64,000 bases of DNA from Puccinellia tenuiflora (lineage: Eukaryota; Streptophyta; Magnoliopsida; Poales; Poaceae), in the NCBI GenBank assembly GCA_012064385.1, contig QRDG01000139.1, positions 289,480-353,479 of the forward strand, in the 5' to 3' direction. The translations under genes were made by a program, and so were the position numbers. The notes beneath the pieces were generated by a model. The model was not told where the DNA came from, made no database searches, and worked only from the letters and a program-made list of their open reading frames with translations. This document shows, piece by piece, positions 52,363 to 64,000 of the stretch; positions within the stretch are counted from its first letter, which is position 1; the number at the start of each line of letters is the position of its first letter.

Positions 52363-54085
52363 TGAAGGGTTCGTGACATGGAAAACAAAAAAATTCCTAC
52401 AATATAAGCGGAAGAAACCTAGCAAGATCTAGATCTACGAGATGCATGTGGCGAGGAAGATTAGATCTACTAACCATCGAAGACACACGAGCGTTTTCAA
52501 TCTTTAGATCGGTGTTGATGTAGTCGTTCATAGCGTCGGATCAATCCGATGAAGCGCCCCACGAGCGGCACCTCCGCGGTATCCACATGTTCGGCTTGAT
52601 GACGACTCCTCCTCCTTGATCCCGCAACTGAGGAAGAAGTGGCTCGCGAGATCCCGGTAGCACAACGGCGTTGCGGTGGATATGGTGGAGGGATTTCTGC
52701 AGGGCTTCACCAAGCTGCTGCAGAGGGAGAGGAGGGTGGAAGGAGGGGAGGGGCGGCTAGTCACCTTTCTCCCATGAGCCTCCCTTCTTTATATACGCAA
52801 GGGGGCGGGGGTCAGCCACTTCATGTCCCAAGTGGTAACCCCCTTCTCTTTTAAAAGGTGGTAACCTTCATCATTAAAGGTGGTAACCCCATTTTTAAAG
52901 GGCTGCCCATTGAATGGCCGCATGGACCAATGAGGGCTGGCCATATGGACCAGTGGGCCACCCCTTGGTCGCATGTGGGCCCTCCGGGATAGGTAGGCCC
53001 CAAAGTGGGACCCTACGAAACTTTCTAGGACTTTCCGGTACGATACCGAAAAAACCCAAACTTTTCTGAAACCCTAAAAAGTAACTTGCCTTATGTGAAT
53101 CATTACCTCCGGACTCTTCCGGAGCTCCTCGTGATGTCTAGGATCTAATCCTCGACTCTGAATCAATATTTGATTACACCATCTATTATATCAATGAAAA
53201 AAACCTAGCGACATCGAAGCGTTAAGTGTGTGACCCTACGGGTTCGAGAACGTGCAGTCATGATCGAGACATCTCTCCGATCAATAACCAGTAGCGGGAC
53301 TGAGGATATCCATATTGGTTCCTACACATTCAATGAAGTTCTTTTATCGGTTGAACCACGATGTCGTTGATTCAATTAATCCGGTATACGATTCTCTTTG
53401 TCTTGTGATATATCACTTGCCCGAGATTCGATCATCGGTATCGCCATATCCAGTTCAATCTCGTTACTGGCAAGTTCTCTTTACTCGTTACATAGCATAG
53501 GATCCTTCTGACTAAACACCTTAGTCACATGCTTACAAGATTTAGGATGCTACACTACCGAGAGGGCCTAGAGATATCTACTTCATCACTTGGAGCGACA
53601 AATCCCAGTCTTGATTTATGCAACCCAACAAATACCATCAGAGATACCTGAAAGCCATATTTATAATCATCCAGTTATGAAGTGATGTTTGATGTCCACA
53701 AAGCATTCCTCCGATAATCGGGAGTAACACAATCTCATGGTCTAAGGAAGCAATACTTGAGATATACAAAAGCGATAGCAATCAAACTAAGTGACACGAT
53801 CAACTGCTAAGCTTTAAATTGGGTTTGTCCATCACATCATTTTTCTAATGATATGACCTTGTTATCAAGTGACTTTACAAGTCCATGGTTAGGAAACCTT
53901 AACCATCACTTGACTAACGAACTAGTCTAGTAGAGGCATATTAGGGACACGGTGTTTGTATATAATCCACACATGTATTTTGTTTCCGGTTCATACAATT
54001 ATAGCATAGAGAACAAACACTTATCATAAACATGAAATATAAATAATAACTACTTTATTATTGACTCTAGGGCATATTTCCAACA
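52363..54085 (-). repeat. Angela/BARE/WIS-like Copia LTR
   Basis: The minus strand opens TGTTGGAAATATGCCCTAGA at 54085. In element sense it is preceded by AGTGCAAGTGGGAGAC, the family's PPT. This makes it a 3' LTR. The far end is approximate (TGAAGGGTTCGTGAC at 52363). The length of about 1.7 kb fits the family. Confidence 0.85.
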
Positions 54086-54912
54086 GTCTCCCACTTGCAC
54101 TAGAGTCAATAATCTAGTCAATAAGTAAGCACTTAACACCTATGGAATTCTTGTGTTATTAACATGCTTCACATGTGGTAAACTCCATCAAAAGATCTGA
54201 CATGTTCAGGTCTATTTGTATTTGCACGTCTTTGCGCTTACACGCATCACTCATTCTCTAATGAGATGGCTTTGTATATATTTGGTCAGTCAGTGAGACC
54301 TTAATTCCTCAGCTTGAACTAATGTTACTACCATTGTAAAAATGGAGCTTCATAGTACTCGCATTCTTGGAACTTCACCACAAAATTCTCTTCTTATTTG
54401 TTCTCAACACAACGATATACTTAGCCTTTGTTGTAGTATCCGTCACAATACTTTAACTTTCAAACTCATTCAAATTCGACATGGAACTTTTTTCCAGCCT
54501 ATTGTGCCACATTTTATTTAACACATATCTTAATTTAGATAGAATTATTTGTATATATGACAAACTATCATTAGTGTAACACATTATAACGAATAGTTTG
54601 TCATTACTACATAGGAAAACACATCCTCAGTTTTTCTAAAAATACTTAAGGATCTTTCCCACCGTTGTCCAATGATCATCATATGAATCACTCTGGTATA
54701 TGCTCATAGCACTTTATAGCATAGGACATATCTGGTTGTGTAAATATCATGGTTCACATAATTTGGAAATCTTAATTTCAATTTTGCTCATCATGTGTCA
54801 AAACACTTGAGTCTTGCTCAATCATCTTCCATGCAGCAAGTACCCCTTCTTGTAGTTTCTGTATTGACTTTCTTCAATACTTCATCTATATACTTTGGCT
54901 CAACCATATCAG
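54086..54912 (-). mobile_element. Internal remnant of the Angela-like Copia element
   Basis: The PPT complement is at 54086-54100. The rest has decayed, with only short resemblances to Copia coding sequence and no usable frame. It is cut at 54913 by a second LTR. Confidence 0.55.
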
Positions 54913-56116
54913 TGTAGGGGTTCCATGACAGAAAACAAAAAAATTCCTAGCAACGAGAACGATATAGCCAAGATCTATTCTATGTAGATGTAAGGTAACG
55001 GAGGGATACGGTGTTCATACCTTTGAAGACCGTAAGTGTCGATGATCAAAAGATCTGTGTTGATGACGACACGTTGACGCATGATGTAGCCGACCTCAGG
55101 GTTGTGTAGTCGTACAAGCGACGAGTGACACAACTGGCGGCACCTCCGAAGTTCTACACACATCCGGTGTAGACGACGTCCCCCGGGCTCCGGTCCAGCG
55201 AAGCAGCGGGAGAAGATTGATTCCGGACTGACTCCAGTAGCACGACGGCGTGCTTATAGTGGAGAGCTCCTTCCCTATATGCACGTTCCAATATTTCGGA
55301 ACATACACATGAGGGAGAGAGGGAGAAAGGCAAAAGCCCATTGGATTGATTGAGGAGGAGGGGAACCCCTACTTATATATGGGCAGGAGGGAGGCCACCC
55401 TCGGCCATGCAATGTGGGACTAATCCCACTGCCTGGCCGGCCAAGGGGTAGCAGCCGGCCAGCTCTCCTTAGCCCCTTCACTTGGGGCACATGGCCCCCT
55501 TCTTGGGCCTCCCTTCGGGTGAGGCCCATTAAAGGTAGGATGCCCCAAAAATTAGAATAAAAATATATTTAATTATTAATTACTCTAATTAATATTAAAT
55601 ATATATTATTTAATTCCTCTCGCTCCGAAACACCTTTCGGAACCCTCCGATCATCATCGGATATGTGACAGAACATTTCTGGTTCTCTTTCTTCTTTTCT
55701 CCTTCGGTTTCGAATCAAACCCTAAGCGTCGTATACCCTTAAGCGTGCCAACCTACGGTTCGGGAATACTCCAGACATGATCGAGACACCTCTCCGATCA
55801 ATGACCAACAGTGGGATCTGGAAACCCATGATGGCCCCTGTGTGTTCACGAAATATCTTGTCGCTTGAACCATAAACATCGATACCCAAACCCTTTACGA
55901 TATGATACCTAGTTTGTCCGAGACCTGATCTCCGATATCTCCATACCCTGTTTGATCTCGTTACCGACAAAACTATTTACTCGTTCCCGTGATATTGCGT
56001 CCCCATGACATAGTCACATGCTTGCAAGCTTTATAGATGCAATCTCATTGAGTGGGCCTAGAGGTATCTATCCTTCATACGGATGGGCAAATCCCGATCT
56101 TGATGTGTAGAAGACC
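54913..56116 (-). repeat. Second Angela-like LTR, truncated
   Basis: It begins on + with TGTAGGGGTTCCATGACAG, the complement of an LTR 3' end. It has blocks shared with 52363-54085, such as GAAAACAAAAAAATTCCTA, CATGATCGAGACA.CTCTCCGATCAATGACC in two pieces, and CTTGCAAGC. The chromovirus LTR at 56117 interrupts it. No PBS is seen on its left, so it is not simply the 5' LTR of the neighbouring element. Confidence 0.7.
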
Positions 56117-59100
56117 TGCACTTAAAAATAGGCAAGAACCCTGTGTGTAGTGCAAATCCCTGGATCGAATCGTTTGCACATACAGTTTATGATGAATACC
56201 ATAATATTGTATCAATTTATTACACAAATGATCCAGACTTAAAAATAATCCATTACAACTTTGCATAGCTCGAAGCTAGCATAAACAGAAATAACAGCGG
56301 AAGACTAAATTTATTGCATGGAGTCCCAATCTTCATGTAGCCACAGGCGAAAACATGTTGGTTGTAGACTCGAAACCCAAAAGCGTTCCTTACTCGTCGT
56401 CGGAACAACCTGCAACAGTAAAAGCGTTGCAGCCAAAAATTGGTCAGAAGCATTTATCCTATCTCTTCAAAACATTTCTTCAACAACTAATTATGAGACA
56501 AGTATGGCATTGAAACCATTGTCTCTTCTACTCTTATTTCAGACTTCAAATTTTACTTGAGAAATTTGAATGTTGAGATCCTCCATTGGCATCCTTGTTC
56601 AGCTGCTCAGAATTGTCCGTAATCGGGGACACGGCTATGATCATAGTTTTACACTCTCGAGAGGTTGTGCACTTTCACCACTTGACTCAATCAACCCATT
56701 ATGTCCTTGACTCTCATTTAGTGAAAAGGAAAGGAGAAGATTGAGATGAGACCTTTGGGAAACATTCCCCTATTCCTTTGGGCAGACCCTTACAAGACAA
56801 CATCCACTGAGAACTGCCGGAACCGGTGACTATAACTTACTTAGTCAAGGCAGAGCCATAATACCAAGTGGCTGCACTGGAAGCAATCTTCACATGGAGC
56901 AACTTCAAATCCCTTTGTTCCTGGGTGGCCGTCCACAAGTGCACATACTCAGGTAACCATGGAAATGGCCCCGAGTAGCCACTCAACTATAAACCTCCAT
57001 CCACATACCACATCCACCCAGGTGGTTTGTTAACTTAGTAGAATTTTTATCACCTTTACTTTTATAAAACATTTTTGGCGTAGCAACGCTAATAGCTACT
57101 AACTTATTATATAGGTACTAGACACTTAGGAATATTTGGAGTAATACTAAATAGGTCTAGCATAGCACAGTAATAAAACCTGACATGCAATTCTACTTAG
57201 AAAAAAGTAAACTACAATGCATATCAAAATACTTAGGAAATTTATGCAGTGAGCATCACTTGCCTTGGCAGGAGTTGCAGGTGCAACAATTGCAAACGTT
57301 CTCCAGACTCTCTGAATAATCTAATTAAAATAAAATAGCCGCACATAAACATACAAACAAAATAACAATGCAATAAAATATGCTATGCATGAAATGCATC
57401 TAAAGTCACAAGTAAAATACTAACTATTGTTTTCTGGTTTTTACAAACATGCATGAAGTCAGAATGCAATTAAAACAATTTTTAATAAAATAACAACACA
57501 AAACAATTCCCCAAAAGGGAATAACCACAAATTACATACTACTGTAAAATAAATTAACTAAGAAATATGGGATTGGTCTCTCTGGACAGAGGGCTTCAAA
57601 ACTAAGCTATAACAATTGGATTCACTCAAAAATCTATTTTTAAACTAAAGTTATGTAAAAAATACTCAAACTTCACATTTGAAAATTGAATAATTATAAA
57701 CTTGACAAAATAGAAAACTAAAACTCCAGAAAGATTCTACTGGTTCTAAGGATTTCAAATATATAAAGATATTTGAATTTGGCAAAGTATACAAAAAGAT
57801 ATGATAAATCTAAGTTGCAGGGGCTTTTCTGCAAAACAGACAGAAACCTCTAAATTCGGGAAAATCCAGAAATTCACCTCCATGTGGCGATCTCTAATTG
57901 GCTGGCTCTTCTCGCGTGGCGCTGACTGGCGGCTGACGGGGCGCTGACTGGGCGATTACGTGACGTCTTCTGATTCGCTAGTACCGGTTCGCTAAAAGAA
58001 ATAAAATTCGGCCGCCGGATCTAGATCTAACGCCCCCAAACAGATCGATCTAAACAGAGCAGGTCGCCGGCCGGAACCCTAGCCGAGCGGCGGCGACACG
58101 GCGGCACGGTGCATTCCGGCCACCGGAGGGGGATCATGAAGGAGTGGGTCATATCCCGAGGTGAAGGACGACAAGGCGGGTTCGGTGGCGGGAGAGACGG
58201 CGTCGAGGAGCTCCGGTGCATCGGGAATGGCTCGTCGGAGTTGATGGTGGCGGCGGGCGGCTTCGGCCGACCACGAATCCGTCGATCTGGCGAATGCAAA
58301 AATACAAAATGGTGTCAAACAGAAGCGCAAGATAAGTAGAAAGAGGATATGGTGCAAGGGGAGGTGCGGGGCGTCCTGTTTACATCGGAATCGAGACCTC
58401 TTGTCGGCGGTGGTGGCGGAGTTGCGAGCTTGGGTGTGGGCAGCCTGGCGGCTCTCTGTCTTTGGTTCTAGGGGAAGACGAGAGAGGGTGGAGAGGGGTT
58501 TAAGGAGGGGTGGACGGCCACGGTGATTTCGGTGTTAAACGCCCGTATTGATTTGGTTTGAATCGGGTGATCTCCGGCATTGACTAGCGCATGATTATGG
58601 GAGGAGGAAGACGACGTGGTCGTCCCTGTCGGTGCCGACTGGTGGAGCAGGGATGTCAGCGAGGGGGAGGGGGGAGAGAGAAGGTGGGCTGCACGCGTGG
58701 GGAAGGAAATGGGCCGCAGTTGGGCTGGTGTTGGCCGGCTCGGCCCCTTTGGCCTTTTTTTTGACCAAACACTTTTCAATTTTCTGTTTTCAAAAACAGA
58801 TTCAAAACTAGCTTAAAACTTTTCCAAAAATTTGGAAAAAATACTTTTTGAAAATCTTGTAAAAAATAACACACTTTGACACTAATTTGGTTAATAAATA
58901 AAATCTTAAAACTAGAATATTATAGGGAGATTAATAGGCCCCTTTAAGTCATTTTCTCAAATAGGGTTTAATGGAAATAGAATTCCATCTTTTGAGAATT
59001 TAAATGCGATCAGGCAAGATGATGATGCAGGCATGCACGATTTTGGATTTTCAAATCAAAATATTTATAATTTTCAAAAAGTTTTTGATTTTTCAAAAAT

Positions 59101-59122
59101 TTGAAAATCTTGGGTTGTTACA
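56117..59122 (-). repeat. 3' LTR of the gag-only chromovirus (about 3.0 kb)
   Basis: On + it opens TGCACTTAAAAATAGG (boundary approximate) and closes GGGTTGTTACA. In element sense it is preceded by TTTTAAGGGTGGTAGTA, the PPT. It is homologous along its length to 60977-63861, and less closely to the solo LTR at 18329-21319. It lacks a segment of about 120 bp present in the right LTR at about 61285-61405. Confidence 0.85.
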
Positions 59123-59270
59123 TACTACCACCCTTAAAAGGAATCTCGTCCTCGAGATTCGAAGTGGCTAGAAGAAGTGGGTTTGGGATCTCTAGGTTTT
59201 AGACAACTGGGTTTTAACAACTGGTTGGGCTACCACCCTTAAAAGAAGTTTTTGTTGGTGGTCTAGAATG

Positions 59271-60338
59271 TCAAACTTCAAACTGAATGCTTGGAAAAAA
59301 TGTACCATTTACCATACCAGGTTCATTGTATGCTCCTTCCAAGTGGACATGGTTCACATATCCCTTGTCGAAAGGATTTGGCTTGACAGCTTCTGTAGTC
59401 TTCTTTTCAGGACATTCAGTTGAATAATGCCCTTGTTTCTTGCAAATGTAGCGAGTGATACGGCTGAGATCCTTCTTGGGTGCAGTATTTGGACGATGAT
59501 GTCCATTGTTGTTGGGAGCTGCGTGTCCATTTCCCTTGTAGCCTCCATTTCCACCATTATGGTTATGACTATGATGCTTGTGGTTGCTTCCTCCATTGCT
59601 CTCATGATAATGTGGCTTCTTCTGAACAACTTCTAAGTTGTACTTGCTGTCACTGTGCTTCCTCTTCCTGTTCTCTGCTTTCTTGATGCTATCCTCCAGT
59701 GTGATTTCCTGATCCAGGAGAGCCTGATAGTTTGGGGCGTATGTGACTGTCAAAGGAATTTTCAGTTCGTCGCACAGTCCCTTGAGGAATTTTTCCTTCG
59801 TCTTGCCATCAATATCAATGTCTTCAGGAGCATAACAGGACAAAGCATAGAAGTCATCCATGTACTCCTTGAGCGTCCTATTTCCCTGCCTCAAGCTTCG
59901 AAATTCCTCCTTCTTCAAGCTCATAATGCCCGAAGAGATATGGGCATTACGAAAGCCTTCCTTGAATGCTTCCCAGGTCAAGCTGTTCAGAGGGTGGGTG
60001 ATTTGATAAGTTTCCCACCATTGAGCTGCTGGTCCCTCCAACAGATGTGCGGTGAATCTCACCTTCTCAGGGTCGGTGCACTCACAAGTCACCAGATCTT
60101 TGTGCACAGAGTGCAACCAATCATCTGCCACAATAGGCTCAGTTGCATTAGATAAATTGTTAGGTCTTAGCTTCAGAAATCTTTCAAGCCTGTCCACTTG
60201 AGGAGGAGGTGGTGGTGGCGGCGCATTCTGATTGGCCATGAATTGAGCCATCATAGTCATCAAATGAGTCTGCCCTGCAATCATCTGTTGAAGCATTGCA
60301 TCGGTGTTGTTGTTCTCGGGATCACGTCGGGGAGGCAT
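59271..60338 (-). CDS. gag of the chromovirus-type element (355 aa)
   Basis: It starts MPPRRDPENNN. A proline run precedes RLERFLKLRPN. The gag core spans about residues 75-215, with HLLEGPAAQWWETYQ, TWEAFKEGFRNAHI and EEFRSLRQGNRTLKEYMDD, followed by a His/Gly/Asn-rich stretch. The zinc knuckle near residue 294 reads RYICKKQGHYSTEC. The first Cys of the CCHC set is replaced by Arg, so it probably cannot bind zinc normally. The frame runs into NGTFFPSIQFEV and stops where the protease (usually NGTF then a Ser-Ile-Pro-type motif leading to DSG) should begin. The reading frame is otherwise intact. It encodes the particle protein of a retrotransposon with no enzymes of its own. Confidence 0.88.
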   Translation of the reverse strand: MPPRRDPENNNTDAMLQQMIAGQTHLMTMMAQFMANQNAPPPPPPPQVDRLERFLKLRPNNLSNATEPIVADDWLHSVHKDLVTCECTDPEKVRFTAHLLEGPAAQWWETYQITHPLNSLTWEAFKEGFRNAHISSGIMSLKKEEFRSLRQGNRTLKEYMDDFYALSCYAPEDIDIDGKTKEKFLKGLCDELKIPLTVTYAPNYQALLDQEITLEDSIKKAENRKRKHSDSKYNLEVVQKKPHYHESNGGSNHKHHSHNHNGGNGGYKGNGHAAPNNNGHHRPNTAPKKDLSRITRYICKKQGHYSTECPEKKTTEAVKPNPFDKGYVNHVHLEGAYNEPGMVNGTFFPSIQFEV

Positions 60339-60951
60339 CTGTGGGTTTTAGCATAGATGAGCAAAAGTTAGACAGATCTAGGAGAAATACTTTTACTCAT
60401 ACAAGCAGATCAAGGCAATTCATCTTACGGAAACATCTAACAAGCATCAATCAACCTGGTTCTAACACAACAAACAACCTAGTATTGCCATACCACCTAA
60501 GTTGATATGATCAATATACTACCACGTGAACGTTGTTCTAACAGAATAACTAGAATGGTGGTCTCAACTATCTATTATTTGAGTGCTTCAAAGTACTCTT
60601 CAACTTCCTTGAGGTAATCCCGAATGTTATGAAGTCTAAGTATTCCTTCACGGTTCTTCAATGACCTTCAATGTAGTGCCTCTTGTTGAATCAAAGACTA
60701 TGAAAAGGTAAACTCCAATTGTCTTGTGGCAATCTTCCTCGGTCTAACATCATTTGAGTTGTATCCACCAATAAGGGTCATTTTAAATGAGGAAAGATGT
60801 CTTAGAAACATAAATATTAGATGAGAGTATGAGAAAGGATGACTTGCAAATACTTTATTTTTAAGAAGATTGAATAAAATAGATTCTCAAACGTAGGTAT
60901 TTTCCTAGTTCTAATCCAAACCTAGGGTTTCGAACCTACAGGCAACACAGT

Positions 60952-60963
60952 GCTCTGATACCA
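60952..60963 (-). other. Primer-binding site (initiator tRNA-Met type)
   Basis: TGGTATCAGAGC on the minus strand, 13 bp from the inferred 5' LTR end, matches the standard plant initiator-Met PBS exactly. Confidence 0.85.
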
Positions 60964-60976
60964 TCTTTAGCGGACC

Positions 60977-63861
60977 TGCACGTAAAAATAGGCAAGATCC
61001 CTGTGTGTAGTACAAATCCCCGGATCGAATCGTTTGCACACACAGTTTACGATGAATACCATAACATTGTATCAATTTATTACACAAATGATCTGGACTT
61101 AAAAATAATCCATTACAACTTTGCATAGCTCGAAGCTAGCATAAACAGAAATAACAGCGGAAGACTAAATTTATTGCATGGAGTCCCAATCTTCATGTAG
61201 CCACAGGCAAAAACATGTTGGTTGTAGACTCGAAACCCGAAAGCATTCCTTACTCGTCGCTGATGCTGCCAAAAATTGGTCAGAACCATTGGAATGGATC
61301 TGGCAAGTGATACTTGTGGACTCATAAGGCAAAAACTTCTATTAACAATATGCATATATGGCTGGTGTAGTTCAAGGCTATTTTGCGTAAAGCCAATTTT
61401 ATCCTATCTCTTCAAAACATTTCTTCAACAACTAATTATGAGACAAGTATGGCATCAAAACCATTGTCTCTTCTACTTTTGTTTCATACTTCAAATTTTA
61501 CTTGAGAAATTGGAATGTTGAGATCCTCCGTTGGCATCCTTGTTCAGCTGCTCAGAATTGTTCGTAACCGGGGACACTGCTATGATCATAGTTTTACACT
61601 CTCGAGAGATTGTGCACTTTCACCACTTGACTCAATCAACCCATTCTGTCCTTGACTCTCATTTAGTGAAAAGGAAAGGAGAAGATTGAGACGACACCTT
61701 TGGGAAACATCCCCCTATTCCTCTGGGCAGACCCTTACAAGACAATATCCACTGAGAACTACCGGAACCAGGGCCTATAACTTACTTAGTCAAGTCAAAG
61801 CCATAATACCAAGTGGCTGCACTGGAAGCAATCTTCACATGGAGCAACTTCAAATCCCTTTGTTCCTGGGTGGCCGTCCACCAGTGCACATACTCAGGTA
61901 ACCATGGAAATGGCCCCGAGTAGCCACTCAACTATAAACCTCCATCCACATACCACATCCACCCAGGTGGTTCATTAACTTAGTAGAATTTTTATCACCT
62001 TTACTTTTATAAAAAAAAATTAGCGTAGCAACGCTAATAGCTGCTAAGTTATTATATAGGTACTAGACACTTAAGAATATTTGGAGTAATACTAAACAGG
62101 TCTAGCATAGCATAGTAATAAAACCTGACATGCAATTCTACTTAGAAAAAGTAAACTACAATGCATATCAAAATTATGCAGTGAGCATCACTTGCCTTGG
62201 CAGGAGTTGCAGGTGCAACAATTGCAAACATTCTCCGGACTCTCCGAATAATCTAATTAAAATAAACAAGCCGCACATAAACATACAAATAATATAACAA
62301 TGCAATAAAATATGCTATGCATGAAATGCATCTAAAATCACAAGTAAAATACTAACTATTGTTTTCTGGTTTTTAGAAACATGCATGAAGTCAAAATGCA
62401 ATTAAAACAATTTTTTAATAAAATAACAACACAAAACAATTCCCAAAAAGGGAATAAACACAAATTACATACTACTGTAAAATAAATTAATTAAGAAATA
62501 TGGTATTGGTCTCTCTGGATATAGGGCTTCAAAACTAAGCTATACCAATTGGATTCACTCAAAAATCTATTTTTAAACTAAAGTTATGTAAAAAATACTC
62601 AAACTTCACATTTGAAAATTGAATAATTATAACTTGACAAAACAGAAAACTAAAACTCCAGAAAGATTCTACTGGTACTAAGGATTTCAAATATATAAAG
62701 ATATTTGAATTTGGAAAAGTATACAAAAAGATATGATAAATCTAAGTTGCAGGCGCTTTTCTGCAAAACAGACAGAAACCTCTAAATTCGGGAAAATCTA
62801 GAAATTCCACCTCCATGTGGCGATCTCTGATTGGCTGGCTCTGCTTACGTGGCGCTGCCTGGCAGCTGACGGGGCACTGACTAGGCGATGATGTGGCGTC
62901 TACTAATTCGCTAGTACCGGTTTGGTAAAAGAAATAAATTCGGCCACCGGATCTAGATCTAACGCCCCTAAACAGATCGATCTAAACAGAGCGGCTCGCC
63001 AGCCGGAACCCTAGCCGAGCAGTGGCGACACAGTGGCACGGTGCGTTCAGGCCACCGGAGGGGGATCAGGGAGGAGTGGGTCATATCTCGAGGTGAAGGA
63101 CGACGAGGCGGGTTCGGTGGCGGGAGAGATGGCATCGAGGAGCTCCGGTGCGTCGGGAATGGCTCGTCGGAGTTGATGGTGGCAGCGGGCGGCTTCGGTC
63201 AACCACGAATCCGTCGATCTGGCGAATGCAAAAATATAAAATGGTGTCAAACAGAAGCGCAAGATAAGTAGAAAGAGGATATGGTCCAAGGGGAGGTGCA
63301 GGGCGTCCTGTTTATGCCGGAATCGAGACCTCTTGCCGGCGGTGGTGGCGGAGTTGCGAGCTCGGGCGTGGGCAGCCTGGTGGCTCTCTGGCTTTGGTTC
63401 TAGGGGCAGACGAGAGAGGTTGGAGAGGGGTTTAATGAGGGGTAGACGGCCACGGTGATTTCGGTCTTCAACGCCCGTATTGATTCGGTTTGAATCGGGT
63501 GATCTCCGGCATTGACGAGCACGCGATTACGGGAGGAGGAAGACGACGTGGTCGTCCCTGTCGGTGCTGACAGGTGGGGCAGGGATATCAGCGAGGGGGG
63601 GAAGAGAGAAGGTGGGCTACGCGCGCGGGGAAGGAAATGGGCCGCAGTTGGGCTGGTGTTGGCCGGCTCGGCCCCTTTGGCCTTTTTTTTGACAAAACAC
63701 TTTTTAATTTTCTGTTTTCGAAAACAGATTCAAAACTAGCTTAAAACTTTTATAAAAATTTGAAAAAAATACTTTTTGAAAATCTTGTTAAAAATAACAC
63801 ACTTTGACACTAATTTTGGTCAATAAATAAAATCTTAAAACCAGAATATTATTGGGAGATT
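60977..63861 (-). repeat. 5' LTR of the gag-only chromovirus, truncated
   Basis: It parallels the left LTR from TGCACGTAAAAATAGG to GAATATTATTGGGAGATT. It then loses similarity about 200 bp before the expected end, so its U3 start is missing or displaced. Confidence 0.85.
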
Positions 63862-64000
63862 TGTTCTTATGATTAAAAATGGACCGGGGTTCATGGTTTC
63901 ACAAATCACTCTCTCTTTAATAAAGTGGTAGATAACGGAACACTAGAATTGACATATGAGATTGCAACAAAAAGGTTTCATGACAAGTTACTAATTATAT
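63862..64000 (-). repeat. Possible Sabrina-like LTR fragment
   Basis: ATGGACCGGGGTTCATGGTTTCAC (in two pieces, 63880-63901) matches the complement of a block in the nested Sabrina-like LTR at 49803-49823 apart from one base. The element extends past the window end. Confidence 0.4.

Larger units (their letters stand above)
56117..63861 (-). mobile_element. Gag-only chromovirus-type Gypsy with LTRs of about 3 kb
   Basis: In minus orientation the order is 5' LTR (63861 to 60977), PBS (60963 to 60952), leader, gag (60338 to 59271), PPT and 3' LTR (59122 to 56117). The internal region is only 1.85 kb. Coding sequence stops at the start of the protease and the PPT lies 130 bp further on, so pol is deleted. 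It is inserted in an Angela-like LTR. The right LTR is broken at 63861. Confidence 0.85.

Noticed and set aside
52528..52854. Short ORFs within the Angela-like LTR
   Set aside because: They lie inside the LTR and have no conserved motif.
58109..58339. Small ORF in the chromovirus LTR, also at 63041-63271
   Set aside because: It occurs in both LTR copies simply because they are duplicates. It is GC-rich low complexity with no domain.

Overview
The window is plant nuclear DNA, almost certainly from a Pooideae grass and most likely Triticeae or a close relative. It holds one intact, intronless, GC-rich host gene inside nested LTR retrotransposons. These include Sabrina-like LTRs (starting TGATACGTGTC), Angela/BARE/WIS-like LTRs (starting TGTTGGAAATATGCCC) and Tat-lineage Gypsy elements with antisense accessory genes. 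Family names are from recognition of termini and protein motifs, not from a database search.

Layout. 1-6447 is the 3' part of a Tat-type Gypsy element on + (element A). It has a 105-bp tandem array, a degenerate antisense accessory gene, a polypurine tract (PPT) and a 3' LTR, and it sits in an older LTR remnant (6448-6769). 6770-8917 holds unassigned sequence, a solo-LTR-like element and a LINE 3' end. 9485-11551 is the host gene, an ABCG half-transporter. 12320-12960 is a LINE remnant. 13092-36750 is a Tat-type element on - (outer element B) with a second member of the same family (inner element B, 14744-29753, TSD AGCAT) inserted in it. The inner copy carries a 3-kb solo LTR (18329-21319). 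36751-39348 is the 5' end of another Tat family (element C). 39349-51992 is a Sabrina-like cluster containing a complete pol-less element (42953-50043, TSD CTAAT). 51993-52362 is a LINE scrap and 52363-56116 holds Angela-like LTRs. 56117 to near the end is a gag-only chromovirus with LTRs of about 3 kb.

The most interesting system is the antisense gene of the Tat-type elements. In outer element B, once the nested insertion is disregarded, it consists of five exons with canonical GT-AG introns and 1,042 open codons. It has its own TATA box and a good start context. It runs opposite to gag-pol, between pol and the 3' LTR. The inner copy has the same exon borders and phases. Length differences in exons 2-5 are all multiples of three (51, 9, 0 and 45 nt), while introns differ by 1, 7, 13 and 5 nt. 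Element A has a distant relative with the same first intron position and phase. Because the gene is antisense to the genomic RNA, its introns would survive reverse transcription.

A second recurrent theme is about 100-bp tandem units that each carry a hairpin followed by a GGGGGCT polypurine motif resembling the element's own PPT. They occur in intron 3 of both element B copies and in a separate array in element A. All retroelement coding regions here are damaged to some degree. The ABCG gene is the only complete conventional gene.
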